The notes: generated by a model not told the origin, from the letters alone. A stretch of DNA of 64,000 nucleotides from Bacteroides uniformis (GCF_025147485.1 NZ_CP102263.1:4291501-4355500), one strand, 5' to 3'; positions 1 to 8,283 are shown, numbered from the stretch's first letter. Numbers and translations: made by a program.

Positions 1-659
1 ACTTCAATCCGGAAATCAATATCCGTGAGATTACACAGAACGGCCGCTATTATGAAAACGGAGAATGGGTGACAACCAAGCCGCTGGAAATCCACAAAGA
101 CCTGACTTATCCGAACATCGGTCCGCGCGACTCCTACCTGCTTTATCACGAAGAACTGGAGTCTCTGGTGAAGAATTTCCCCACCATCAAGCGTGCACGC
201 TTCTGGATGACGTTTGGACAAGAGTATCTAACCCACCTGCGCGTTATCCAGAACATCGGCATGGCACGCATAGACGAAGTGGAATATAACGGCATGAAGA
301 TTGTTCCGCTGCAATTCCTGAAAGCCGTCCTCCCCAACCCGCAAGACCTGGGCGAAAACTACGAAGGCGAAACATCCATCGGTTGCCGCATCCGCGGACT
401 AAAGGATGGCAAAGAGCGTACCTACTATGTATATAACAACTGTAGCCACCAGGAGGCCTACAAGGAAACCGGTATGCAGGGCGTAAGCTATACCACCGGT
501 GTGCCCGCCATGATTGGTGCCATGATGTTCCTCAAGGGATTGTGGAAAAAACCGGGTGTATGGAATGTTGAAGAATTCAATCCGGACCCATTCATGGAAC
601 AGCTCAACAAACAAGGCCTGCCTTGGCATGAGATTATCGACGGAGACTTGGAAGTTTGA
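1..659 (+). CDS. Saccharopine dehydrogenase-family protein, carboxynorspermidine-synthase type (5' end outside window)
   Basis: The reading frame is open from base 3 and runs to the stop at 657-659, so only the C-terminal ~218 residues are present and the real start lies upstream of the window. The GTG at 69 is an internal valine, not a start. The sequence matches my recollection of the C-terminal half of the saccharopine dehydrogenase/carboxynorspermidine synthase family, with segments such as RDSYLLYHEELESL and QGVSYTTGVPAMIGA. Family members are NAD(P)H-dependent cytoplasmic enzymes that join or split amino acids and aldehydes in lysine or polyamine metabolism. The Rossmann nucleotide-binding half is not visible, so substrate choice cannot be judged. 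It is followed after 52 bases by bcp and then recA, all on the plus strand. Confidence 0.85.
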   Translation, partial: FNPEINIREITQNGRYYENGEWVTTKPLEIHKDLTYPNIGPRDSYLLYHEELESLVKNFPTIKRARFWMTFGQEYLTHLRVIQNIGMARIDEVEYNGMKIVPLQFLKAVLPNPQDLGENYEGETSIGCRIRGLKDGKERTYYVYNNCSHQEAYKETGMQGVSYTTGVPAMIGAMMFLKGLWKKPGVWNVEEFNPDPFMEQLNKQGLPWHEIIDGDLEV

Positions 660-711
660 AATTAATGATTAAACATTAATCATTATCCACTAATCATTAA
701 ACATTAACAAA

Positions 712-1158
712 GTGAATATAGGAGATAAAGCACCCGAAGTATTGGGTATCAACGAAAAAGGTGTAGAAATCCGCTTGAGCGACTATAAGGGAAAGAAGAT
801 TGTACTTTACTTCTACCCCAAAGACATGACATCCGGCTGCACGGCACAAGCCTGCAACCTGCGGGATAATTATGCCGACCTGCGCAAAGCCGGTTATGAA
901 GTCATCGGCGTCAGTGTGGACAGCGAAAAGTCACACCAGAAATTTATTGAGAAAAACAATCTGCCTTTTACCCTGATTGCAGACACCGACAAGAAGCTGG
1001 TAGAACAATTCGGAGTATGGGGCGAAAAAAGCATGTATGGCCGCAAATATATGGGAACGTTCCGCACAACTTTCATCATTAATGAAGAAGGTATTGTAGA
1101 GCGTATCATCACTCCGAAAGAAGTGAAGACCAAAGACCATGCGGCACAAATTTTATAA
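712..1158 (+). CDS. bcp: Thioredoxin-dependent thiol peroxidase (peroxiredoxin, Bcp/PrxQ)
   Basis: A 148-residue peroxiredoxin of the PrxQ/Bcp class, which reduces hydrogen peroxide and organic hydroperoxides in the cytoplasm using thioredoxin. The motif FYPKDMTSGCTAQACN places the peroxidatic cysteine at Cys43 and the resolving cysteine at Cys48, the CxxxxC spacing of atypical two-cysteine PrxQ. The length is typical. The start is GTG at 712: it gives the usual short N-terminus (MNIGDKAPE) and no in-frame ATG lies close upstream. It sits between the dehydrogenase-family gene and recA (18-base gap to recA), and no terminator separates it from recA, so co-transcription is likely. AT-rich near-repeats of ATTAAACATTAAC precede both this gene and recA. 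Confidence 0.93.
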   Translation: MNIGDKAPEVLGINEKGVEIRLSDYKGKKIVLYFYPKDMTSGCTAQACNLRDNYADLRKAGYEVIGVSVDSEKSHQKFIEKNNLPFTLIADTDKKLVEQFGVWGEKSMYGRKYMGTFRTTFIINEEGIVERIITPKEVKTKDHAAQIL

Positions 1159-1176
1159 TCATTAAACATTAACAAC

Positions 1177-2214
1177 GTGGCAAAAAAAGACGAACTGAAT
1201 TTTGAAAATGGCAGCAATCTGGCATCGGGCGAGAAACTGAAAGCCTTGCAGGCTGCCATGGACAAGATAGAAAAGAGCTTTGGTAAAGGCTCTATCATGA
1301 AAATGGGCGACGAAAGCGTCGAACAAGTAGAAGTTATTCCCACAGGTTCCATCGGCCTCAATGTGGCTCTTGGCGTGGGAGGATATCCCCGCGGACGTAT
1401 CATCGAGATTTACGGCCCGGAATCTTCCGGTAAGACAACCCTTGCCATTCATGCCATCGCTGAAGCGCAAAAGGCAGGAGGCATTGCCGCATTCATTGAT
1501 GCAGAACATGCTTTCGACCGCTTCTATGCAGCAAAACTGGGTGTGGATGTGGACAATCTGCTGATATCACAGCCGGACAATGGCGAACAAGCACTGGAAA
1601 TCGCAGAGCAACTGATCCGTTCCTCCGCTATTGACATCATTGTAGTGGACTCTGTGGCTGCCTTAACCCCGAAAGCTGAAATTGAAGGCGATATGGGTGA
1701 CAACAAAGTAGGTCTGCAAGCCCGACTCATGTCACAAGCCTTGCGTAAACTGACGGCAGCTGTCAGCAAAACACGCACCACTTGTATCTTCATCAACCAG
1801 TTGCGCGAAAAAATCGGTGTCATGTTCGGCAATCCCGAAACAACTACCGGCGGTAATGCACTGAAGTTCTATGCCTCCGTACGTCTTGACATCCGTGGAA
1901 GCCAAGCCATCAAGAACGGCGATGAAGTAATCGGCAAGCAGACCAAAGTGAAAGTTGTGAAGAACAAGGTAGCTCCTCCTTTCCGTAGAGCGGAATTCGA
2001 CATCATGTTCGGTGAAGGCATCTCCCGTGCAGGCGAAATCATTGACTTGGGTGCAGAGCTTGGCATCATCAAGAAAAGCGGTTCATGGTTCAGCTATAAC
2101 GAGACGAAAATTGCCCAGGGACGCGACGCCGCCAAGCAGGTCATCCTTGACAATCCGGAACTGGCAGAAGAGCTGGAAGGGCTTATCTTTGCAGAATTGA
2201 GAAAAGACAAATAA
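1177..2214 (+). CDS. recA: Recombinase RecA
   Basis: A 345-residue RecA, the ATP-dependent strand-exchange protein of homologous recombination that also acts as co-protease for SOS regulators. The Walker A motif GPESSGKTT is at residues 80-88, the Walker B region [17 protein letters not shown] follows, and loop L2 is represented by [20 protein letters not shown]. The C-terminus is short and charged, as in other Bacteroidetes. The start is GTG at 1177, giving MAKKDELNF. The gene lies 18 bases after bcp and is followed by a strong hairpin at 2221-2260. I saw no LexA-type operator in the short upstream gap, so control may lie further upstream. Confidence 0.98.
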   Translation: MAKKDELNFENGSNLASGEKLKALQAAMDKIEKSFGKGSIMKMGDESVEQVEVIPTGSIGLNVALGVGGYPRGRIIEIYGPESSGKTTLAIHAIAEAQKAGGIAAFIDAEHAFDRFYAAKLGVDVDNLLISQPDNGEQALEIAEQLIRSSAIDIIVVDSVAALTPKAEIEGDMGDNKVGLQARLMSQALRKLTAAVSKTRTTCIFINQLREKIGVMFGNPETTTGGNALKFYASVRLDIRGSQAIKNGDEVIGKQTKVKVVKNKVAPPFRRAEFDIMFGEGISRAGEIIDLGAELGIIKKSGSWFSYNETKIAQGRDAAKQVILDNPELAEELEGLIFAELRKDK

Positions 2215-2220
2215 CAAAAA

Positions 2221-2260
2221 AACTTGCCAATAGAAAAACAAAACATTCTATTGGCAAGTT
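2221..2260 (+). terminator. Intrinsic terminator after recA
   Basis: A 15-bp perfect inverted repeat (2221-2235 paired with 2246-2260, core ACTTGCCAATAG) with a 10-base A-rich loop. It begins six bases after the recA stop. The left side is preceded by an A-run, so it could also end transcription of the leftward DUF4252 gene whose stop is at 2283; that side has the better U-tract. Confidence 0.85.
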
Positions 2261-2282
2261 TCCCTAAAAAGGTTACCGCTTC

Positions 2283-2993
2283 CTATTCCATTTTTTCCAA
2301 ACGTTCTTCCAAAGCCTCCATGCTTTTTTCAAAACGTTTCCATGTATCGGTATCCATTTGTTCTTTCAGATACTTGTTGTCTTTCAGTTTAGCTACATTT
2401 TCCAGCCCTTTCAATGCCAGTTCTTGCGAATGCTTCAATTCTCCAAGCCAATCGCGGTTCTTCAGCTTCTCTATCTCCGCCCAGTTTATATCCGGAAGCT
2501 GTATATTCACATTGTTCCCATTCCAGCTGGTATTCTGATACATCATGATATTCTGTATATCCTTCAAAGTCATATCACCTTCCAAATAAACAAATTTCAG
2601 AGTGGCTGCACCATCTACAATCATAATCAGCTCCTTCACCTTTTCCCCTTTACGGCTCATGTAGAATTCAGAACTGGAGACTGTTCCCTTCTGCTTCATC
2701 AGCAATTCATATCTGGAAGACTGCACCAAAGAACGAAGATCCTTACGCATTTCTTTCTTTACATTATTATCCATTGTAGAAAGTACCTGCACAGAGTTCA
2801 ACTGTCCGGACACTTTCCCAATATAAACATCTTTAGTAAACAAGTTGGGATTCGTTTCTATCATTGCCTTGGATATGTAGACGGACGACACGCCTTTCAT
2901 ATCTCCATACTTGTTGAATAGGTTCTTCTGTGCCTGGCAAAGCAAAGGCAACATCAGCAGTACACCTGCCAAAATAATTTTCATTGTTTTCAT
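2283..2993 (-). CDS. DUF4252 domain-containing exported protein
   Basis: A 236-residue protein with a signal peptide (hydrophobic residues 5-17, likely cleavage after CQA near residue 21) followed by a DUF4252-type domain, which I recognise by the opening LFNKYGDMKGVSSVYISKAM. These are Bacteroidetes envelope proteins of unknown function, commonly encoded next to ECF sigma factors. The C-terminal third is charged and probably helical. It starts 6 bases after the stop of the membrane protein upstream and is the third gene of a sigma/membrane protein/DUF4252 operon, so it is probably an envelope-stress output of that sigma factor. The function is otherwise unknown. Confidence 0.85.
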   Translation of the reverse strand: MKTMKIILAGVLLMLPLLCQAQKNLFNKYGDMKGVSSVYISKAMIETNPNLFTKDVYIGKVSGQLNSVQVLSTMDNNVKKEMRKDLRSLVQSSRYELLMKQKGTVSSSEFYMSRKGEKVKELIMIVDGAATLKFVYLEGDMTLKDIQNIMMYQNTSWNGNNVNIQLPDINWAEIEKLKNRDWLGELKHSQELALKGLENVAKLKDNKYLKEQMDTDTWKRFEKSMEALEERLEKME

Positions 2994-2999
2994 ATCAGA

Positions 3000-3524
3000 T
3001 TATTGTTGAATTTCTTTTCTTACTTCCTGGTTCACCTTCGTTACGTCTATCCGCGTTTCCTCTATCTGCTCAATTCCCTTGTTCAGATTCGCAGACACCT
3101 CGATTAAAGTGGCCTGCAATGCCTTATAAGCAGCTTCCGGATCAGAGAAAGTGTCCTGAGGTGTAGGAGGACGCATATCCTCTCCCATGTTCGTAATGCC
3201 ATAACCTACACCTACAAGAACCAGAATGGTGGCAGCAATACCTCCTATCCAGCGCCAATTACGTTTGGCCTTGTTCCGGTGGAAAAAACGTTGTTCCTCT
3301 TCAGCCTTTTCATCAATCATCCGGCTCAGTTTATCCTCCAATCCGGCGGGAACATTATCCACCACTTTCCCGGGAAAAAAGCTGAGAAAGAGTTTCTTGT
3401 CCTTCTGCAAGTGCTCGGGCACTTCTTCGGTTCTGAAAGCTTCCTTCAACAACTCTTCTTCCTGCTCGTTGGTATTCCCTTCATAAAATTCGGCGAGCAG
3501 CCTTTCAATTTCCTCGACTGTCAT
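3000..3524 (-). CDS. Single-pass membrane protein, candidate anti-sigma factor
   Basis: A 174-residue protein. The N-terminal ~90 residues are acidic and helical (starting MTVEEIERLLAEFYEGNT), then a basic stretch FHRNKAKRNWRW leads into one membrane helix (about residues 93-113), and a short extracytoplasmic tail carries a run of polar heptad-like residues. Cytoplasmic acidic domain, one helix and translational coupling to an ECF sigma gene is the usual layout of a membrane anti-sigma factor; that role is inference. I chose the ATG at 3524, preceded by GGAG, which overlaps the sigma gene's 3' end by 20 bases. An upstream in-frame start at 3599 would only extend it inside the sigma gene. Confidence 0.75.
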   Translation of the reverse strand: MTVEEIERLLAEFYEGNTNEQEEELLKEAFRTEEVPEHLQKDKKLFLSFFPGKVVDNVPAGLEDKLSRMIDEKAEEEQRFFHRNKAKRNWRWIGGIAATILVLVGVGYGITNMGEDMRPPTPQDTFSDPEAAYKALQATLIEVSANLNKGIEQIEETRIDVTKVNQEVRKEIQQ

Positions 3525-4020
3525 AGTTACTCCATTTATTAAATTCCTCACGTATCTTTTTTCTTGCCCGGGACAACAGTACACGGACATTGGTAGCATT
3601 CAATCCCGTGACCTGCTCTATCTCTTCATAAGAACATCCCTTGACATCACGCAACGTTACTATTTTCTGCTGTTGCACCGGCAGATGGGCAATGATGTGC
3701 CTTACCTGCTGCGCTTCATCCCTCACTTCAAAGTTATCTGCTTGAGACATATTATGCACTTCGGCCAACTCCACACTCTGTCTGCTCAAAGTATACTTTC
3801 CCGAACGAAGCAAATCAAAGCACATATTTTTCACCAGAGTAACGCTGAATGCTTCCGGATTACTGATAATGGCCAGTCCTTCCCGCTTGTCCCACAACTT
3901 CAGATAAGCTTCCTGCACCAAATCTTCAGCATCGGCAGCATTCTCCAATAGTCTATAAGCTATGCAGTACAACTTGCGATGATATGGCAGAAACTCTTTT
4001 TTAAAACTTTCAGCGTCCAT
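3505..4020 (-). CDS. ECF-type RNA polymerase sigma factor
   Basis: A 171-residue sigma-70 family protein with region 2 (FLPYHRKLYCIAYRLLENAADAEDLVQEAYLKLWD) and region 4 (about 105-160: VTLRDVKGCSYEEIEQVTGLNATNVRVLLSRARKKIRE), and no regions 1 or 3, which is the ECF architecture. It directs RNA polymerase to a small regulon. It is the first gene of an operon with a membrane protein and a DUF4252 protein, and its 3' end overlaps the membrane protein start. A matching ECF promoter lies 40-66 bases upstream (4061-4086), suggesting autoregulation. The inducing signal is unknown; an envelope signal is likely from its partners. Confidence 0.93.
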   Translation of the reverse strand: MDAESFKKEFLPYHRKLYCIAYRLLENAADAEDLVQEAYLKLWDKREGLAIISNPEAFSVTLVKNMCFDLLRSGKYTLSRQSVELAEVHNMSQADNFEVRDEAQQVRHIIAHLPVQQQKIVTLRDVKGCSYEEIEQVTGLNATNVRVLLSRARKKIREEFNKWSNYDSRGN

Positions 4021-4060
4021 GGGCTATTTATCAATAGTAGATTCCTGTTTATACCCTTCA

Positions 4061-4086
4061 GACGTAGGAGGAAAGGATTTTGTTAC
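4061..4086 (-). promoter_or_regulatory. Candidate ECF (autoregulatory) promoter of the sigma/DUF4252 operon
   Basis: On the minus strand the sequence reads GTAAC (4086-4082), 17 bases, CGTC (4064-4061). That is the -35/-10 form used by many ECF sigma factors and unlike the TTTG/TAnnTTTG housekeeping form seen elsewhere in this window. It lies just upstream of the sigma gene start at 4020. Confidence 0.6.
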
Positions 4087-4149
4087 ACGGCCAGGAAGAA
4101 AAAATGGAAAAAAAATGAAAACACCAATAGCACCAGCCCAAGAGTGCGT

Positions 4150-4494
4150 TTATTTCAAGACATCAGCAATCCGCTTTTTAAGATTCAATTTTGCAATGTC
4201 TTCAGGCTTCAGCTCAAGCTCCACCAACACCTTCGCTGTGGAGAGTCTGTATTCCTGCTCTAACGTATCATAATTTATCTGTTCCTTATGAATGGAATAC
4301 AACAAAGCAAAATCGTAGTTCAAGGCACGTGAGACATTATACAACGTATCCGTATCAATACTTTTTCTCGTAAGCATATAGTCTACACTTTGAGGCTTAA
4401 CTTTCAGTCTTCGTGCAAGTTCCGCCTTGGTAACCTGCTGTTCAAGCATCACGTTCTTGATTATCTCTCCGATGTATATATTACTTTTTTCCAT
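4150..4494 (-). CDS. XRE-family helix-turn-helix regulator
   Basis: A 114-residue protein. Residues ~8-60 form an XRE/Cro-type helix-turn-helix (IIKNVMLEQQVTKAELARRLKVKPQSVDYMLTRKSIDTDTLYNVSRALN in outline: two helices, the turn at KAELARR, recognition helix PQSVDYML). Residues 70-114 are a charged helical tail that probably dimerises. It is divergent from the membrane protein/NGN pair at 4655-5556, whose promoter lies in the shared 160-base gap, so control of that pair is the natural inference. The region is AT-rich relative to its neighbours. Confidence 0.85.
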   Translation of the reverse strand: MEKSNIYIGEIIKNVMLEQQVTKAELARRLKVKPQSVDYMLTRKSIDTDTLYNVSRALNYDFALLYSIHKEQINYDTLEQEYRLSTAKVLVELELKPEDIAKLNLKKRIADVLK

Positions 4495-4583
4495 TTATAT
4501 GAAGGTACAAATTAATCATTCATATTATAAGGAACACCAATACCAATTTGTCTGTATGTATCGTTCTTTTTATTCATAATTCG

Positions 4584-4615
4584 TTTGTTTTATCAAATAT
4601 TTTATGATACTTTTG
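4584..4615 (+). promoter_or_regulatory. Bacteroides-type promoter for the 4655-5556 pair
   Basis: TTTG at 4584-4587, 20 bases, TACTTTTG at 4608-4615: a full match to the Bacteroides housekeeping consensus. Transcription should begin near 4621, which rules out the in-frame ATG at 4604 and supports the ATG at 4655. Confidence 0.75.
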
Positions 4616-4654
4616 CAACATATTCATATAAACAAACAAATAATATCTGCTATC

Positions 4655-5242
4655 ATGAATTTACTGACATGTATTCTCATAGCCATCCCTATCGGCATTA
4701 TTTTTATTATGCTATGGATATACAATGACTACCGGAAATATAAGAAGAAAAATAAGCTGGCCATTTTGCTGTTTCTCCTATTTCCAACCACTTTATCTGC
4801 ACAATACGTTGATGCGGGATGCCAAGTATCCTTTAAATGGCTGGAGAACCAAAAAGGAAAATTAGAGTATACAAAAGATGGGGTTGCTTATAAGTTTATT
4901 CCAAACGACTCCCAATGGGAAATTATAATTTGCAACAACTCTTCAGAAGATATCCGAATAAACTGGAAAAATATGCAATTCATTGTGGATGGAAGAAGCT
5001 CAGAAGTCAAATACCCCATACTGGCAGAAGCGGAAACTCCCTTTGCAATTATAAAAAGCCAGGCAGAAACAAGCCAAAAGATTGGTGTGACAACTTATAC
5101 GGCAAATAACTCTCAAATATACAACAAGAAAGATATTCGGAAAGGAAGGAATTCCTCCATTACCATTATCCTTCCCATATCTATCGGTAAGCACCCTCAA
5201 TTCTTCACCTCTTTCGACTTTATCATCAAAAAAGTGAACTAA
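4655..5242 (+). CDS. Hypothetical membrane/exported protein
   Basis: A 195-residue protein I do not recognise. It has two N-terminal hydrophobic segments, residues ~3-21 and ~34-47, separated by a very basic stretch (YRKYKKKNK). The second, ending LFPTTLSAQ, looks like a signal peptide, so translation might also begin at an ATG inside the first segment. The remaining ~145 residues are soluble and beta-rich (for example SQWEIIICNNSSEDIRINW) and would be extracytoplasmic. The start at 4655 is set by the promoter at 4584-4615. Two bases separate it from the NusG-N-domain protein, so the pair is translationally linked. The DNA is AT-rich. Confidence 0.65.
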   Translation: MNLLTCILIAIPIGIIFIMLWIYNDYRKYKKKNKLAILLFLLFPTTLSAQYVDAGCQVSFKWLENQKGKLEYTKDGVAYKFIPNDSQWEIIICNNSSEDIRINWKNMQFIVDGRSSEVKYPILAEAETPFAIIKSQAETSQKIGVTTYTANNSQIYNKKDIRKGRNSSITIILPISIGKHPQFFTSFDFIIKKVN

Positions 5243-5244
5243 CT

Positions 5245-5556
5245 ATGACTTCTCAAGATATAAAAAAACAGCTGAAAGAACCACATTTCTGGAACATTGT
5301 ATTAACTGGTCAGCACGCCGAACCGAGGACAAAAGCAATGCTGGAAGCAAAAGGTATCATAACCTGGCTTCCACTTGCTCCGGTCCGGCGTCAATGGGGA
5401 AGGATATTAAAAGAAATACACACCCCGGTTATCCCGAGATGTGTATTCGTCTATATATCCAATGAGGAAAGAAATACGTTGCAAAAATCCTACCGACTTC
5501 TTCCACCGGAAGTTATACTTCAAGAACTGCCGGACCGATGCAATCAGAACAAGTAG
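5245..5556 (+). CDS. NusG N-terminal-domain-only protein (UpxY-like, lacks KOW domain)
   Basis: A 103-residue protein resembling the NGN domain of NusG-family antiterminators, notably the Bacteroides UpxY group: HFWNIVLTGQHAEPRTKAML, GIITWLPLAPVRRQW and PVIPRCVFVYIS correspond to the usual WY.vyt..raE, ..yLPl...rqW and PLFPGYVFV segments. UpxY proteins are about 170 residues; this one ends after the NGN domain with no KOW domain. It is co-transcribed with the membrane protein at 4655 and is not beside a polysaccharide locus. Its last 13 bases overlap the end of the convergent exporter gene. It may be a decayed antiterminator or a small NusG-competing protein. Confidence 0.65.
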   Translation: MTSQDIKKQLKEPHFWNIVLTGQHAEPRTKAMLEAKGIITWLPLAPVRRQWGRILKEIHTPVIPRCVFVYISNEERNTLQKSYRLLPPEVILQELPDRCNQNK

Positions 5557-6566
5557 ATATATGCCAACGTGCTCACACTAATCACTATCCACAACAAGGT
5601 GCCTTGTATCAAGGGCTTGATGCCTACTGCCTTCAGTACATCACGTGACAGAGAGGCACCGATAAAGAACAGAGTGATAGTCAGCGTCTTGCGAGCCAAA
5701 GAATTGATTCCCTCCCCAATCATGGCACCCGTTTCGGTAGTGCCCAGCACATAAGTATTGAAAATCATAGCCAGCACAAAGAAGAAGATGAACCAGGGAA
5801 TACTGATTTTCTGTCCCTTACTCTTAAAGATGAACGAAGTTACCAGAGCCAAAGGAATAATCCATAAGGCACGTGTCAGCTTTATAGTCGTTGCCACCTT
5901 CAGGGCCTCCTCGCCATATGCGGCACCTGCCCCCACTACCGAACTCGTATCATGTATGGCAATGGCCGCCCATGTGCCGAACTCATGCTGGCTCATGTTC
6001 AAAGCGTGGCCTATCACCGGGAAAACAAACAATGCAATGGCATTCAATATAAAGATGGTGCCCAATGCCACAGACATCTCGCTATCCTTTGCCTTCAACA
6101 CCGGCCCCACAGCCGCAATGGCACTGCCTCCGCAGATAGCCGTACCGGAACTGATAAGATAGGAAGTGTCACGGTCCACTTTCAAGAACTTACGCCCTAT
6201 GAGCCAGCCTATGAGCAATGTCCCCACTACAGAAATAATCGTGAACTCCATTCCCTCCTTACCCGAAGCCAGGGAAGCCTGCAGATTCATTCCAAATCCT
6301 AACCCTACCACAGAGTATTGCAACAGGTACTTTGAAGTCTTCTTATTGAACTTCGGATGTGCCTGCCCACACAGCAACGCAAAGGCCAACCCTAAGAACA
6401 ACGCCAACGGCGGAGTGACCCACGCCGAATAGGCATGCATACCGGGCACATAATCCAGCAGCAGAAAGAAGGAGAGGACAACCAGAAGAGATACATAAAT
6501 AAATTTATTATTACTTTGAAGAAAAGGCATATTAATGCTTTTAGCCAAAACTCGATTTGAAGCCAT
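5544..6566 (-). CDS. YeiH-family putative sulfate/anion exporter
   Basis: A 340-residue inner membrane protein with about ten hydrophobic helices, of the YeiH/Cons_hypoth698 family. Recognisable conserved stretches are GTAICGGSAIAAVGPVL and AIAIHDTSSVVGAG. Family members are predicted exporters of sulfate or related anions; the substrate is not known. It lies 113 bases downstream of a LysR regulator on the same strand, an arrangement found for YeiH homologues elsewhere, so the regulator probably controls it. The -7 element at 6618-6625 fits a separate promoter. Its 3' end overlaps the convergent NGN gene by 13 bases. Confidence 0.88.
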   Translation of the reverse strand: MASNRVLAKSINMPFLQSNNKFIYVSLLVVLSFFLLLDYVPGMHAYSAWVTPPLALFLGLAFALLCGQAHPKFNKKTSKYLLQYSVVGLGFGMNLQASLASGKEGMEFTIISVVGTLLIGWLIGRKFLKVDRDTSYLISSGTAICGGSAIAAVGPVLKAKDSEMSVALGTIFILNAIALFVFPVIGHALNMSQHEFGTWAAIAIHDTSSVVGAGAAYGEEALKVATTIKLTRALWIIPLALVTSFIFKSKGQKISIPWFIFFFVLAMIFNTYVLGTTETGAMIGEGINSLARKTLTITLFFIGASLSRDVLKAVGIKPLIQGTLLWIVISVSTLAYIYLF

Positions 6567-6617
6567 ACTGTTTATTTTACTATTATTACTAATGTTTATT
6601 CCTTAATTTTCCGGGTG

Positions 6618-6625
6618 CAAAGGTA
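6618..6625 (-). promoter_or_regulatory. -7 element upstream of the YeiH-family gene
   Basis: TACCTTTG on the minus strand, about 52 bases before the start at 6566. A clean TTTG -33 box is not present at 19-21 bases, which would suit a promoter activated by the adjacent LysR protein. Confidence 0.45.
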
Positions 6626-6679
6626 GTTCTATTTTAGTACACCCGCCAATCGTTTCTACTTATAGACTATAACTTATTG

Positions 6680-7567
6680 TTATCGGGACATAAACATATA
6701 GTTCATAAAGGCTTGTGACAATCCTACTTCCTGCCCTTGCAACTGGACAAAGCAGAAGTCGCGAAGCATGGGCATATCCTTTATCTCGACCACGCGGAAA
6801 GTGCCTGCAGCCAGTTCCTTGCAGATGGAACGGATAGACACGATTCCCATGCAATCGGAGTTTTCAAGAAAGAGCTTGATGCTTTCGGTACTACCCAGGT
6901 ACATCAGTACATGGAGTGAGGCAAGCTTGACGCCGTGCTTCTGGAGCGAGCGTTCTATCACGTCCAGCGTACCCGAACCGCGCTCACGAAGCACTAAAGG
7001 AATAGCGGGCAAATCCTGGGGAGTAATCTCTTCGGGCAATTGTAAACGGCTTTTGGAATGGACTACCGCTACCAGTTCATCCTCAAGAAAAGTAGTATAC
7101 TTCAGATTGGGAAGGCGGAAAACCCCTTCCACCAATCCCAAGTCAATGCGGTGTTCCTGCAAAGCGGCTTCTATTTCCCGGGAGTTTCCATTGAGCAAGG
7201 ACAAGTTGACCTGCGGAAACTTGCCGATAAAACTGCCCAGCAACGGAGGAAGCACATACTGCGCAATGGTAGTGCTGGCTCCCAACTTGAGTTCTCCAAT
7301 ATATTCGTTATGTAACAAGTGCATTTCATATTCCAGCCGTTTATAGTCCTCCAATATCCGTTCGCAATGCTCCAAAAGCAGCCGGCCTGACTCGGTCAAA
7401 CTGATTTTACTTCCCTGCCGGTCGAAAAGCCTCGTCTGATAAGTGGCCTCCAGCTCCTGGATATGCTTGGTTATAGCCGGCTGACTTACAAACAACTCTT
7501 GCGAAGCCTTTGTAAAACTCAAGTTCTTGGCAACAGACTGAAACACTTTTAAACGGAAATCACTCAT
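6680..7567 (-). CDS. LysR-family transcriptional regulator
   Basis: A 295-residue LysR protein: winged helix at residues 1-60 (FRLKVFQSVAKNLSFTKASQELFVSQPAITKHIQELE in outline) and a substrate-binding domain from ~90 to 290 that binds a small effector. It resembles CysL/YeiE-type regulators of sulfur or anion metabolism, but that assignment is loose. It starts 14 bases after the stop of the conserved protein at 7582-8178, so the two are co-transcribed, and it precedes the YeiH-family exporter on the same strand. Confidence 0.92.
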   Translation of the reverse strand: MSDFRLKVFQSVAKNLSFTKASQELFVSQPAITKHIQELEATYQTRLFDRQGSKISLTESGRLLLEHCERILEDYKRLEYEMHLLHNEYIGELKLGASTTIAQYVLPPLLGSFIGKFPQVNLSLLNGNSREIEAALQEHRIDLGLVEGVFRLPNLKYTTFLEDELVAVVHSKSRLQLPEEITPQDLPAIPLVLRERGSGTLDVIERSLQKHGVKLASLHVLMYLGSTESIKLFLENSDCMGIVSIRSICKELAAGTFRVVEIKDMPMLRDFCFVQLQGQEVGLSQAFMNYMFMSR

Positions 7568-7581
7568 ATACTTCTTATATC

Positions 7582-8178
7582 TTATAACTCGTCAGACTTG
7601 ATGCCGAAAGCATGCGCCAAAGAATAAAACACCGGCTCCAGGCGGCAATACACCGGGCTCAGAGGTTCCTCCGTAATGAAGTACACAGCTTTGCCCCGTT
7701 CTTCCTCATTCTTGTCTTTGAAGAAACCCGCCAGCTTCTCCTCCACTCCATTACCATATACCTGATGGAAAGGCAACAGCATCAAACACTTCACATCTGC
7801 AGAATCAAGTGCCAGGTTCATCAGGTCAAGAAACAACTCTTCGGTAGAGACTAAACCGGAAGAGGTGACGGAAGAAAATGTAAATTCGCCCAGTGGCGTA
7901 CGGCATGCCTGGTGATTCAGTTTATTCACATCGGATGGTTCACAACACTTCAGCACGTCCGCTGCAGGAGTATGCACCAACAACACTTCTACCTCATTTT
8001 CTTGTTCTCTCAAGCCGGCATCCAATGCCAGATAGCTCAACCATGCCGGCAGGTCAACATCGGGTAGCTTCCTTCCCAACTTACCTTCCAAAAAGTTCTT
8101 TGCACCATATACCACTTCATTCAGAAATGCAACATCTATCAATATCACATTTGCCGGAAACTTTATCTTATCCTCCAT
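7582..8178 (-). CDS. Conserved Bacteroidales protein (DUF6621-like)
   Basis: A 198-residue soluble protein without signal peptide or membrane helix. I recall similar proteins in Bacteroides annotated as DUF6621, without function. The first half reads ILIDVAFLNEVVYGAKNFLEGKLGRKLP and the C-terminus ends GIKSDEL. The gene sits 14 bases upstream of the LysR gene and shares its transcript. A promoter-like CTTG/TAAATTTG pair lies ~106-136 bases upstream (8284-8314). Confidence 0.75.
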   Translation of the reverse strand: MEDKIKFPANVILIDVAFLNEVVYGAKNFLEGKLGRKLPDVDLPAWLSYLALDAGLREQENEVEVLLVHTPAADVLKCCEPSDVNKLNHQACRTPLGEFTFSSVTSSGLVSTEELFLDLMNLALDSADVKCLMLLPFHQVYGNGVEEKLAGFFKDKNEEERGKAVYFITEEPLSPVYCRLEPVFYSLAHAFGIKSDEL

Positions 8179-8283
8179 TATCTCCTATCTTAATACATAA
8201 TTATACATAATGCTCCTCTGCAAGCGGAGCTCCGAAAACCTACCACACAGAAAGCACAAAACTTTGAAGCAGTAAAAGTACGA

